A model generated the notes under the pieces. That model saw nothing but the letters and a program-made list of their open reading frames with translations. It was not told where the DNA came from and ran no database searches. The position numbers were made by a program, and so were the translations under genes. Positions 33,695 through 45,170 of a DNA stretch of 64,000 nucleotides are shown piece by piece. The stretch comes from Poecilobothrus nobilitatus (Eukaryota > Arthropoda > Insecta > Diptera > Dolichopodidae): the NCBI GenBank assembly GCA_947095535.1, contig OX352773.1, forward strand, positions 269,134,515 to 269,198,514, written 5' to 3'. The first letter of the stretch is position 1. Each line of letters starts with the position of its first letter.

Positions 33695-36600
33695 AAGGTT
33701 AAAATTCATTTCACCTTAATTGTACAGGTTATTTTACTATGTATTCAAACATTTTTTAGTATGGAATTGCAAGGGATGAGATAAATAGCAAAAAAAAAAA
33801 AGAAAGGGTCCGATTTCGGAATATTACTGTGTTAACATTTTGACAGTTACTTAAAAAAAAAACACAAAGGAGTTATAATAACTGTTGCATTGCAAAGTGT
33901 TGTAATTCAATTTTTTATGTTTTATTTCATTATAATTTATTTATTTTTTTTAATTTTTTGAAGGTTATTTATATAGCAAATGGCAAGGATTGAAGATATT
34001 TTAAATATATACATTTAAAAAATCAAGTTTTTAATATTAAAAATTTTATATTTGTTTTTTGCTGAAAGGGAAAAAAATTCTAAAGTTGAAATGTTATCCG
34101 TTTTTTTTTCTTTCTTAAAATTCCCACGAGTCAACTTCTCAGAACAATTAACTGAACATTTCATATAGAGTTATGATATCCTTAAAACAAGTTTTAAAAA
34201 TGACAATTTAAAAAGAAAACAGAAGATTCTCTTTATAGTTTAATTTCATTAATTTAAGATTTGTTACCATGAAAATAGGGGAAAAAGAAAAAATAGGGGA
34301 TAAATTTTTTAAAACTTGTTTTTAAATTTTTTAACTGGTCATTTAATTCTATTTCGTTACGATGAAAATTGTTTTTAGTTCTTTAATTATCTTAATAAAT
34401 AGATAAATGTTTAATACCCTATATAAAAGGGAAAACATGATTTTGATTTTTAATCATTACAATTTTAATCATTACATTAATGTTATTTGTCTAGTAATTA
34501 AATATTAAATTTTGATGGCATCTTGTAAAGTTATTGAACTGATTAAAATTAAATTAGGTAAATCTGATTAGAATTAAATGATGTGGTAAGCATTAGTATC
34601 GATTCAAAAAGCCATCAATTGTCCAATATATGTCACTATACTTATTCGTGAATTATTCCAAAAATGCAGGTTATTTACTATACTGTAAACGATTTTAATA
34701 TTCTCAATCTATAAAAACGAGTAATAATTCTAACTAGACAGCAGAATATGATGAAAAAATTCTTATAATCTGCAATAGAAAATCAAAGTTTTAAGTTTGA
34801 CCGAATACTGTACTATACTGTTAGTAGATTTAATATTTCGGAACGTTTTAAAAATTTTTTGGTTGCAAACAGAACTAAAAAGATATAATTTTATCGCTCT
34901 TGTTCCAATATATGCAGTTCAAATAAGAACTTTGGAATTGAATTGAATTTTTGATTTTATATTTCTTAAAACAAATATTAGAAGTAATATTATTTAATTA
35001 TATAAAAATGAGGAACAACTAATACAATATATTGAATCTTTATTTTATTTATCATGACCCTTTACACATTGTATATATAATCATCACCAATTCTGGGGTA
35101 CACATGAGGTGGGATATGATTTGACATTGGTGATATTCGTACCACAAACGAATTTCTGTAAACCGAATTATGCCATCTGCGATTCGAACTACATAGGGAT
35201 GCATTTGGCCTATATAATATTCAAGAGAAAAATAATGTCCCCTTACTAAAATTTTACAATATGAAATGGGGTCAAAACGATTCAGTCACTAAATTTTTTA
35301 AACAAAATCAACGCTATTATTTAGTTTGTATTAAAGATTTGTAGAATTTAAGAGATATCTAGCAATGACGATATTTTAAAGATTTTAATGTTTTAAACAG
35401 AAATTTAAAAAGTGGTAAACTTTAAAAATCATGTGGTTCCTTCGGATAATATTAATTTACACCAACCAAACTACACCTCCTTTAAAATAAGAATTTAGGA
35501 TGGGATCTTTAATAAAAATGTGTAGTTTGGTTTTAAGGATAAGGATATGGAAAAGATTCTTGTAGAAATGAAATTTAGGAAATTTATGATTATAGGAGAA
35601 TTATGGAGGATCGGTAAGAAAATTTGGGAGGTTAATATTTTTCTTAAACTTTACTTCAGTGAATACCAATGTGTTACTTAATTTAGGGAATACAAAATGT
35701 GATAGCTTACGGTTTCATGTACGTGACATGCGCATGACAAGCGAATTTCCATCGACTGTGTTACACCATCTTGCTCTACGGTTTCAGAATGGGCATCAGA
35801 AAATTTATTCGATTTGGTTAAAACATTAGTTAGCGCTCAATCTCGTGATAAATTTGCTATAAATTCATATCTTTATTGTTTAAAATACATTTTTCGTTAA
35901 GCGTTTATTATATATAAAAAAGTAAACAAGAATTTCTAATACAAAAATTTCTTTGTGCCTTAAAATCTTAAAACTTTTATTAAAATAAAAAGCCAAGTAA
36001 TTTCAATGAATGAAATTTTTTAAAATAAAGGTTTTTCAAACAAAACTCATTCTTATTCAAAATTAAGAATGTAAAATTTTTAGAATACTTTACACTGAAG
36101 ATTAAACCAAGAAATTTATTGGACTTAATATTCTTACAAATCTTTTTTTTTTTTATAAAGATACCCGCTATAAAAATATTTAAGTAACATTTTCTTTTTT
36201 TTCTGCTAAAGTAATTTATTTTTTAACAGTTGATTGCTTTGTAACCCAATCACATTTATACAAATATAAATATTTTACTTTTATTTTATAAGGCTGGCAA
36301 TTTACTTCTATTTTTTGGGGGTGTATTTTTAATTAAAAAAAAAAAAAAATTTATAGTATAAAAAGAAAAGAATATTTACTTTTCTTAATTGGAAATTTTA
36401 TTTTTTTTTTCACTGAAGGATTTTGTATAGTAAATAAATTTTCTATAAATTTTATACCTTGACATATGTACTCAGTTGTGAAAATTTTCTAAAATTAAAA
36501 TTTATTGAAGATGTCTGTACAATAGTCTGTATCGCATCCATCTTGTTTTATTTTTCCCATATTTTACTGGTTTTGGTATAAAATTCACGACCTTCTGCTA

Positions 36601-36950
36601 CCTCTAATCCTTCACTACCTTCTTTTTTTCCAATGGAATGAGAAAATTTCTTATAGTTGTTTTTATTAAAAAAAAAAAAAAAAAACACCAACAAAAACAA
36701 ATAAAAGAAAAAAAGGAAACTAAAAGAAAAAGATATCAAAACTGAAGAATTTATTATGAATCCTTGCGTTGAGCCGCATACAAAATAAGTTTTTTAGTCA
36801 TTAATTTTAAAATACAACAACAACAACAGCAGTACAAAAATATTATCTCATTCCTTTCTTTTTAAAAAATCAAATTTTCTAAAAAAAATTGAGGGGTAGT
36901 AACAGAAAAAAAAAAAAAAGCAAAAAATCAAATAAAAACTTTCCATAACC
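32701..36950. other. AT-rich spacer with a few higher-GC patches
   Basis: No gene recognised. Higher-GC patches at 32980-33260, 35080-35240 and 35700-35850 look like worn repeats. One at about 35180 has GTTCGAATCGC on the minus strand, resembling a box B but without a convincing box A. ccaaactacac/gtgtagtttgg form a 12-bp inverted pair at 35465 and 35520. Microsatellites: (GAAA)n at 33497-33512 and (AAAAC)n at 33662-33695. Confidence 0.45.
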
Positions 36951-37110
36951 CTTATTATAAAATCAAAACCACATCACTACCACCTACATACCTTCATCAT
37001 CGAAATCTACAAGGATACGTCCAACATATTACTAAGGATTAAAATTCATTCAAATTACAAGAAAAATTCTACACAAAAAAGTAAAATTTTCAAAGAGGTC
37101 GCAGTAAGTG
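36951..37110. other. Higher-GC patch with splice-like signals on both strands
   Basis: The minus strand has tttaatccttag, a GTTGGACGTATCC stretch, and then GATGAAG|GTATGT, that is, an acceptor and a strong donor about 45 bp apart. No frame stays open across the whole interval in a way that starts at the acceptor. The plus strand is open for more than 45 codons and meets GTCGCA|GTAAGT at about 37104, but lacks a clear acceptor. Kept as a possible non-coding exon or chance. Confidence 0.2.
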
Positions 37111-38478
37111 GTTGGAGATGGGTTTTGCCACTGCAAAAAAAAAAATATATTAAATATCCATACTTAACAAAAAAAAAAAAAATAAAACACTCGAATTATA
37201 AGTTTTGGAGTCCTTTTTTCAAAATTAAACAAACTAACAATACAAAAACCAACAGAAAAAATAAAACAGTACCCTCTATACTACTATTCAAATATTTCTT
37301 TAAAAATTTTGAGTAGATCGGGTATGAAAAAATATCAGTATGAGAAAAAAAAAATAAGAAAAACTATTAGTGTTCTTGTGATTTCTGGAGAAGGGATTAA
37401 TTTTGTAAACGACAGTAGCACAAATTTTACAAAAACAGTAGTTTTTTGTAACAGAAAATTAATTAGAAATATATTTTGAAAAAATATTCAATTTAATGAA
37501 AAATAAAATAATTTGTAAAAAATTGCGCATTATATTTGTTGCGTGCAAGCTTTAGTTTGATGTTAGAAAACAAAATAGTAGTTACAATTTTAGTATACCT
37601 AAGAGAGTACTACGTAGTTATATTTTTAGGACATTTAAGAGTATGAGGTGTTTAAAAAAGCCTCCATCGTTTTTTAGAAATGTTTCCTTCCATGTGAGTC
37701 AAAAAATAATATTTAATTTTCAATAATCTAATTTTTCTACTTCTATACACAAAAAAAAATAAACAATACAAGTAGAAGCAAATTTTATTGAAGAAAAAAA
37801 AACAATAGAAACTTTAAGAATGAGTTAAATTTTTAATATTTAGATTTGCACAATGTCAATATCAGCAAAGCTTTTATGAGTACAATAATTATCATATGCT
37901 GAGCAATTTCTTCTTCTTATTCGTAAAGAAGTCCTTTAGGGTGTTGTAATATTTTCCTTTAGTTATGTGATGTTCTTGTGAGAATTCAAATCAAATGGTT
38001 TCTACCCCTATGATATTGACGATATTAAGGTAGCTGATTGGGTGAATTTTTCAATGATTTTATAGCACAATCATTTTATAGCTATATCTTGAATTTTAGT
38101 TTAATATTTCAAAAATATCAAACATTACGGTTTTAATTTTAATTAAAATAATTTTCTTTAGTAAAATTAAACCTCCATTATTTCAAAGAAACACGACAAA
38201 AAAAAAAACAAAAGAAAAAAAAACAAATATTTTAATTTTTATAATCACAAATTTTAGAATGTTGAAAATTATTAAAGAAGATAAATGGATGATATGGTCA
38301 AAGATTTTCAGTATATCATCTAATTTTCTTTTTCCCTCCCTTTTTTTCTTCATGTTTTATTCTTTTATTTAGTAATTTTTTATATACATATATTATATAA
38401 AATATGTACAAGAATATATATATTTTTTGAAAATATTAAAAACTGTAGAGGGTGATATTATAGTATTAAAAAGATTAC
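37111..38478. other. AT-rich spacer
   Basis: No gene recognised. Frames here are lysine/asparagine-rich low-complexity translations. Confidence 0.5.
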
Positions 38479-38554
38479 CTTTCAACACACCATCTTCTTT
38501 CAACAAATAACGAACTGAGCCAACTCTGACCAACGACGACAATATATTACCCAT
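38479..38554 (-). CDS. Candidate first coding exon, unrecognised (25 codons + 1 base)
   Basis: Read on the minus strand, ATG at 38554 opens MGNILSSLVRVGSVRYLL and then KEDGVLK plus the first base of a further codon. It ends exactly at AAAG|GTAATC, a good splice donor (GT at 38477-38478 complement). GC is near 45% against about 22-25% in the flanks, and the codons use G and C at third positions freely. An in-frame TAA lies 15 bases before the ATG, so a start here is plausible. An MGN start with serines at positions 6 and 7 would fit N-myristoylation, an inference only. I do not recognise the protein. No matching second exon was identified. A GT..ctacag stretch of 36 nt just downstream is too short for an intron. 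Confidence 0.35.
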
Positions 38555-40028
38555 CCCTTTATATTTTTAAAGTAATTTTATTTTAAAAAAAAAAACAATT
38601 TTTCTCTTAATATTACTTTTTTTTTTACTTTTGTTCCCCATATCTTAAACCATTAAATATATATATATATATATATATTAAATAAATATATATGTACACA
38701 TTAAAATTCATATAAATAATATATATATATCATACATGTACCCAAAAAAAAAAGTTCAACATTAACCTAAGCATATATTAAAAAGTTAAAAAAAAAACAC
38801 CATTTCAAAAATACGGTTAGATATATAATGTGTAACGGTAAAATAAGAAAATTATAAAAAATATGTATACAAATGTATATATTTATATGTAAATTTAAGA
38901 TAAATTAGAATATCCTTACGATTTAGAGAATATCCTTCAAAAAAAAAAAAATCTAAGCTAAAAAATACATAAAATAAAAGAAAAAAATATTAAATTTAGA
39001 TAAGGTGGAGGGTGATCAGTTGGCCAAAATTCAGGTCCATGTATTGTGAATTAGTAAAGACCCTTTTTTTCCAAAAATCTTGATGTATAACATGTTATAA
39101 GTACATGTATCTCTATATATTATATGAATACTAAAAATACCGTTACCAATTTCTTTTTACATTTATTTTCTTACTTTTTTTTCAGAAATTTTATTAACCC
39201 TACACAGTATGATGGAAAAGAGAATGAAAGAAGTGGGGTTATGAATTTGTTTTTGTTTGTTGCCTTTCTTTATCTTCTTCTTTTGTTTGCTCCCTTTTTC
39301 ATTATGGAAGTTTATTTTTGGTGTTGTTTTTGTTATTATTGTTTTTTTTTTTCTCTGTTAAAAAATTTATTTTCTAAGTGGGTGTACAATTTCTAAGCAT
39401 TTTTCCATCTATAAACCATCATCTAAACATATACTGACATTAAAGCATATACACAATATGTATATTTTAAATATTATATGAAAAGAAGATTATAAATATT
39501 CATGTCAAATTGTACACCATTTATATGCAAAAAAAAAAAAAAAAAATTAAAATATATCCTTGAATATATCCTTTTATTAATGTTAAAGATTTTGTTTTTT
39601 TTTTGTACATCTACGCTTTAAGTTGAAGGGTTGTGTTGAGCTATGTTTTATTTTTATTTTTTTTGTATATTTTTTTAAATTAAAAATAACTCCCTTTTGA
39701 TGTAATTACCAAAGATACAGAACACAGTTTTTCGCTATAAAGAAAAACACACACAAATATACACGCACACGTCAATTCAGCTGGGCTTGTTGTTTTTTTT
39801 TTTTTTTTTCTGTATTGAAAATTGTTTAGAAAAGGAAAGAAAAAGTATAAACAAACAGAGAAAGACGAAAAAGAAAAAGAAATGTAGCAATAAAAAAGAA
39901 TATAGAAAAGATGGCTGCTACTAGCTGTTGTTTTTGTTGTTGCTGTTAATAAAAACGAAAAATTAAAATTAATTTTTTATTTTATATATTCATTTTTAAA
40001 ATGTGACGAAAAAAAGGTGCATCTTTTA
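38555..40028. other. AT-rich spacer with (AT)n and a weak exon-like patch
   Basis: (AT)n at 38657-38678. At 39181 a tttttttcag precedes a frame reading FINPTQYDGKENERSG, which then runs into Phe/Leu-rich T-run translation. Not accepted as a gene. Confidence 0.45.
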
Positions 40029-40190
40029 TAATATAGAATACAATAAATAAAATAAAATAAATGAATAAATGAAAGAGGTAAAACAAGGAAAGATAGAAAA
40101 AAAAAGAAAGAAAACGAAAAGAATAGAAATTAGAAATATAGAAAAAGAAAAGCTTTGTAAAATTTTGTGTCGTAAAAATTTTACAAAATT
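40029..40190. repeat. Purine-rich strand tract and 12-bp hairpin
   Basis: From about 40059 to 40155 the plus strand is almost all A and G. It is followed by ttgtaaaatttt/aaaattttacaa inverted arms (about 40157-40188). No gene. Confidence 0.5.
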
Positions 40191-40383
40191 ATATTATTTT
40201 TGTTTGATTTTTTTCTTTTTCTTTTAAATAAAATTTAACTAGACAAGTAATATTTTAAACAGTGACTGATGAAATTTTTGAAAAATCTTAAAGTCTCAAA
40301 GTGTTGTAATGATATAAAAAGTTTTAAAATTCACTTACATATTGTTTGACGACTCTTAACTCAAAGGTTTCTTTATAATTCCC

Positions 40384-40430
40384 AGGTATATAGAGAATTA
40401 AAAAGGACATGATAGGAATTAAAAAGGACA
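40384..40430. repeat. 21-bp direct duplication
   Basis: gaattaaaaaggacatgatag occurs twice in tandem with no change except the flanks, a recent local duplication. Confidence 0.8.
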
Positions 40431-41994
40431 TGATAGCCCTGTTTAAAACCAATTGAAGTAAGGCAAAAAAAATCGTGAATAAGCTGAAATGTCGCGGTTT
40501 TCGCTTTATTAAAATGTTAATATTGTAAAAAAAATATTTCTAAATTATAAATATGCAAAACCTTTACGGAAAGTATACTTTTGCCGTAGAAAAGTATTGA
40601 GTTTTCACAGGGTAAAAATATATGTAGCATATGCAGTAAAATAAAAATTTGGAGAGGTGACATAATATCAACAGCCATCCATTGACTTCACTTAAATAGA
40701 TTTAAATTTTACAAAAAAATAATATAAGTTCTGGCCTCTTTTTATTGGATATCTCAAATGAAATGGCTATCATTTGGACTTTTCAGTTTTTGATTTCAAA
40801 TAGCAAAGATAGTTGTAAAAATAAATTAAATATCAAGGCATGATATAATGCTCTTGAGCTTATGTTACATGAATGTGAAGTGCATTTTTAAATGGATTTA
40901 AGTTCTATTAAAAGGTAAACAAAAATTCTATAGAAGTTGGGTCACAAAGTAAATTAATCTTAAGTTCAATAGCATAAAAACTAAGAAAACTAAAATGTAT
41001 ACTCTATTTTAAGTAAATAGTTATTTTAGGGATATACTATTGCGGTAAGCCACTTAGATTTTATATAATTAGTTTTATTTCAGGTCAAAAATTTGATTTA
41101 ATATATCAAATTGCTAAAATTACAATTACTTTAACAGGGAATCAAATTTGAACTTCTCGAATGAATTGAGAGTTGAGAACATTACATTTAGAACTGTACT
41201 TTTAAACGACTTAAAATTATACGCATGTTTTTGGAAAAAAATTTTTTTTTGCTTTTTTAACTCTTTAAAAGCAAGAATCAATCTTGATTTTGATTTTATA
41301 TTAGAATTATAAAAAAATGACTCGGCAAAATCATTTTTTTGGCAATCCTTAAGTTAAACTATCAATTTGATTTTGGTTCTATACATATGTGTTTGTATAT
41401 ATATTACAAATATATGTATTTGTGAATTTTTATAAGAAAGAAAGTCTTCAACGCAACAGTTTTTCACAAGTTTTCCCTATAAAGAATTAGGATCAAATTA
41501 GAATTTTAGACATCATTATGCAATGATTGAAAGCTTTTTGATAAATTTTTTCTTAATATTTCAGATTTTCATAAAATTACTGAGGATACATTTAATCGGG
41601 AGAAGAATTTTAAATTGCTTTACATCTTCTTGAATCAGGCTGTAATAGTGATTTTTTTGCTATAAAAACGTATGGTGATCTTGATAGTTGAACTTGCTTG
41701 ATTATTTATTCCGTTTTGCATTCAATATACCAACAGACCAATTTAGATCATGTACTCTGAAGGTAAATTTGTATTAAGTATATTATCTTATCATTGAGTT
41801 CAAGATCTAAATATGAAATTTTCAAATATTAAACTTCAATTAGAGTTCAAAAAAAAATTCGTTTCAAATTTAATGAATTTCAGAAAATATTTTTAAGTAA
41901 GAAGTTGTAATTTCGTAATATAATTTTAGATTTTTGCACTGATTGTGAATTTTTCTGTCCATTTCAATGAATATATAAATACGTGTAAATACAA

Positions 41995-42029
<35 letters not shown>

Positions 42030-44560
42030 TTAAAGTTTGATATTTTCAAAGTATGTTTTAGCATTCCATTCTGTATTTTTCTTTTTTGCTTTGTTCTTCT
42101 TGACTCTATTGTATACCATTTTAACCAACTATAGAAAATTTTAAAATATCGTTTCGACCATTTCATCATTTTTGTTTTTTTTTTTTGTTTTTTATAATGA
42201 AGGAATTTTGGCAACAAAGTAAAAAAATAAAGAAAATCCTTGAATATCAGGGAATAATAAATAAATTTATGTATTTTATATATATAATTACATATACAAT
42301 TAAAAATTTTACAATATCTACTATATATATACATGAGTATTTAAATATCATATACATATGTAATTAGAATTAGAATTAGAATTTTTGAAATAGAAAAATT
42401 CCATCTGTAGTAAATACGATTTCTGTTTGTCTTTTTTTTTTTCTTTTTTAAATATTTTGTTTAGAAAAAAAAAAAACAAAAATTTAAACATTTTTTGAAA
42501 ATATTTAATGTATGTATGTATGTTGCTAGTATTTTATTTTTAAGTAAGAAGGAGGAGCATCCCAGTTTTTCTAATAATTATTTTTAGGAAATTTAATATA
42601 ATAAAATTATTTAATATTTGTTCGAAAATTGAATTAAAATTTTTTATGTAATTTTTTGATTTAAAATGAACTTAAAAAATAAGAAGAAGAAAAAAAGATA
42701 TACGGCATAAATAAAAATAAAGGTTGAGTGCTTGAGGTGATTGAATATTTTATATGCCTTGGGTTTAAATAAAATTACTTAATTTGTCAGATATGTAATC
42801 AGATATATATAAAATATTGACAGATATACTTTAATTTAAAATAATTTCGAAAATAATAATAGTTGTTGAATTAATATTCAATTTGTAAAAAAAAATTAAA
42901 GTTTCATATAATAGAAATAATTAAAATGAAATGAATTTATTAAGAAATCTGCAGGATATTATTAAGACGCAATATACTTGGAGATTAAACCAGAACAAAT
43001 ACTAGTTCAGTTAGAAAAAGCAACTAAATAAAACTGAGAGTCGAATGCATAAAATTTATATTTCATCTTTTCAAACAAAAGTTAGGCTTAAACTCGTGAT
43101 TTTGTTTGAAAAAGTTAGGTTATAAATAATCAAATCGATTTATAATAGCATTTATATAACTTATTATTTCTACACATATGTACAAGAGTTTCCAAGAGAT
43201 AAAAGATCATAACTAATACGATGGGAATATATAATCAAAGTTATCAATCTGTTTCAGTGATTCTATGTGTTTGTTGTATTTTTCATTAATTTGGAAATAA
43301 ATAGAAAGGCTTAGATAACAAAATGTCAAGATGCTAAAAAACATCTCTTTTTTATAATATTTATAAAGTAACTTTCAATTTAAATGGAATTATTAAAACA
43401 ACAAATCTGTTTTTGTAAAGTGCAAATCTGTTTTTGGTGCTTATACAAACATTGTTATAAAAAACAAAACAGTTATTGCAAGTATCTAAAATATAAAAAA
43501 CAAAAAAACAAAATGTAAACAACTTTGCCTTTTATTATTATCACAATATAAGTAAATACAACTTCCTTAAAAACTGTTCTTACAGTTTAGTGCTATATAT
43601 TAGACATCAACGTTTTTAGAACTTTAACCTGTTTTAAAGATGGGGGAAAATTTTATTCTGTATTATAATGAGATAATGATCAAATTGTAAGATAATTTAA
43701 AATAAAATATAGAGCGTTATTTCGATTATAATAAAAATTTTTCTTTTTTAAATTTCCCGAATGCGTCATATCATAAAACTTAAATATTTTAATAATTCTG
43801 ATATCATGAATAGTTATTTAACATCCAACAGTTCAAATTACAATTAATAAATATAATAATTATTGGATTTATCAAAATACTTTATATTAATGGGACTTAA
43901 TAATAAATTTTCATGTAAACTTTAAAAATATCCTCAAAATTTTATACTTTGAAAAATAAATAATCATTATTAAAAAATTTTTATCAATCGAATCTTTTTA
44001 AGATTTCTTTTGAAAATTGCAAGAATTTGTCATTTCAAAAAATAATCTGTATTTCTCTTAAATTAAATAAATTTATTTTTATATTTCCCTACCATTTGTA
44101 ATTTTGTATTGAATCAAATTGGAAAATTATTTTTATATTCCAATATTTTTAACTCTTTAATATGAAATATTTTTTAAGGAGGGGAAAATTTCCCTCTTAA
44201 ATTGAAAAAATTAATGAATTTCATATTTTTCAATCTCTTAAAAAAAATATATAGGAATTTTTAGTCAACTTTCTGCTATTATACGCAAGTTTCATTCGAT
44301 TTCTATTGTTAAATAGATGTCTCTATATGTCAAAAAATTTGTAATGAGAATAAATTGAAAAAATAAAATTAACATTCATATAAAGAATAAATTATATTAT
44401 TTTATTTTATATTAGAATTAAAAAACTAAATTTAGTAGAACGTATAATTTTATAATATTTAAAATATTTCTAAACTGAAACTAAAATACTTTAACTTAAA
44501 TTTTTAATTAAAGAAGTTTTTTTTTTATTTTGAAAAAGATTTTGAAAAATTTTGAATCTA
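40431..44560. other. AT-rich spacer
   Basis: No gene recognised. (AT)n at 41997-42025 with a 150-codon low-complexity minus-strand frame across it (Ile/Tyr/Lys-rich), rejected. (ATTAGA)n near 42362-42382 and (TATG)n near 42511-42523. Confidence 0.5.
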
Positions 44561-44569
44561 ATTTCTATT

Positions 44570-45170
44570 CTATTGTGAGGGTGTAAATAGAACATCCACT
44601 ATCTTTAATTCACTTTTGAGTTTCTTTTTGAGTTTTTGAAATAAAGCTTATAATTAAAAGGAACTAATGCACTTTTGTTATTTTTTTTGACCGGGGGCAT
44701 TAATTATTCCTTTTCAATTGGAATTAAGACCCCAACTATTTTTAATTACTGCAAGAAGAGAGTATTGCATGTAAAAAAATAATTAGGAGAGATTGTAGAG
44801 TTGGTTTCAAAATCAGAGTTTTAATAATTGGTTTAACGGCAAGTCCTACTATTTCAAATTATTTTGATTGAAATTATTTTAAATGTTTTGTTGTTAAAAC
44901 ATCTAAAACTATATTGAGAAGGATTTCATAGTTGGTTTCAAATCAAGGCTCATAATTGTGTACAGTGAAGTTAAATGGTATTTCAATGAAGTGTTAGTCC
45001 AGGCAAATGCAAATACAGCCAAGTGACATGCAGTCAAATGAAATGCAGACTTATGATAGTAAGTCGTATAAGAAAAAAGTTAAAAACTTTTATTTAAGTT
45101 GGCAATTCCCTTTTGGAATGGAATTAAAGTCCAAAATCTATAATGTAATTACAGCCGGCGCTTTTATCCT
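44570..45170 (+). repeat. Worn repeat cluster including family T (locus 4)
   Basis: attaggagagattgtagag, then ttggtttcaaaatcagag (about 44785) and gagaaggatttc, then atagttggtttcaaatcaa (about 44915) match the family T unit in the 28.6-kb orientation. Around them, ccttttcaattggaattaag (about 44711) and ccttttggaatggaattaaa (about 45108) form a second repeated motif about 400 bp apart. Confidence 0.45.

Noticed and set aside
35140..35240. SINE or tRNA on the minus strand (GTTCGAATCGC)
   Set aside because: Only a box B-like word is present, with no box A at the right distance and no tail.
39181..39396. Frame after tttttttcag reading FINPTQYDGKENERSG
   Set aside because: Only about 16 residues look natural. 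The rest is Phe/Leu-rich translation of T runs, and no good donor is present.
41566..41660. Open frame after atatttcag (FHKITEDTFNREKNF)
   Set aside because: Short, with no consensus donor; one of many chance frames after CAG in this AT-rich DNA.
41870..42334. 154-codon minus-strand frame
   Set aside because: It crosses an (AT)n microsatellite and is almost all Ile, Tyr, Lys and Phe, a low-complexity translation with no domain.
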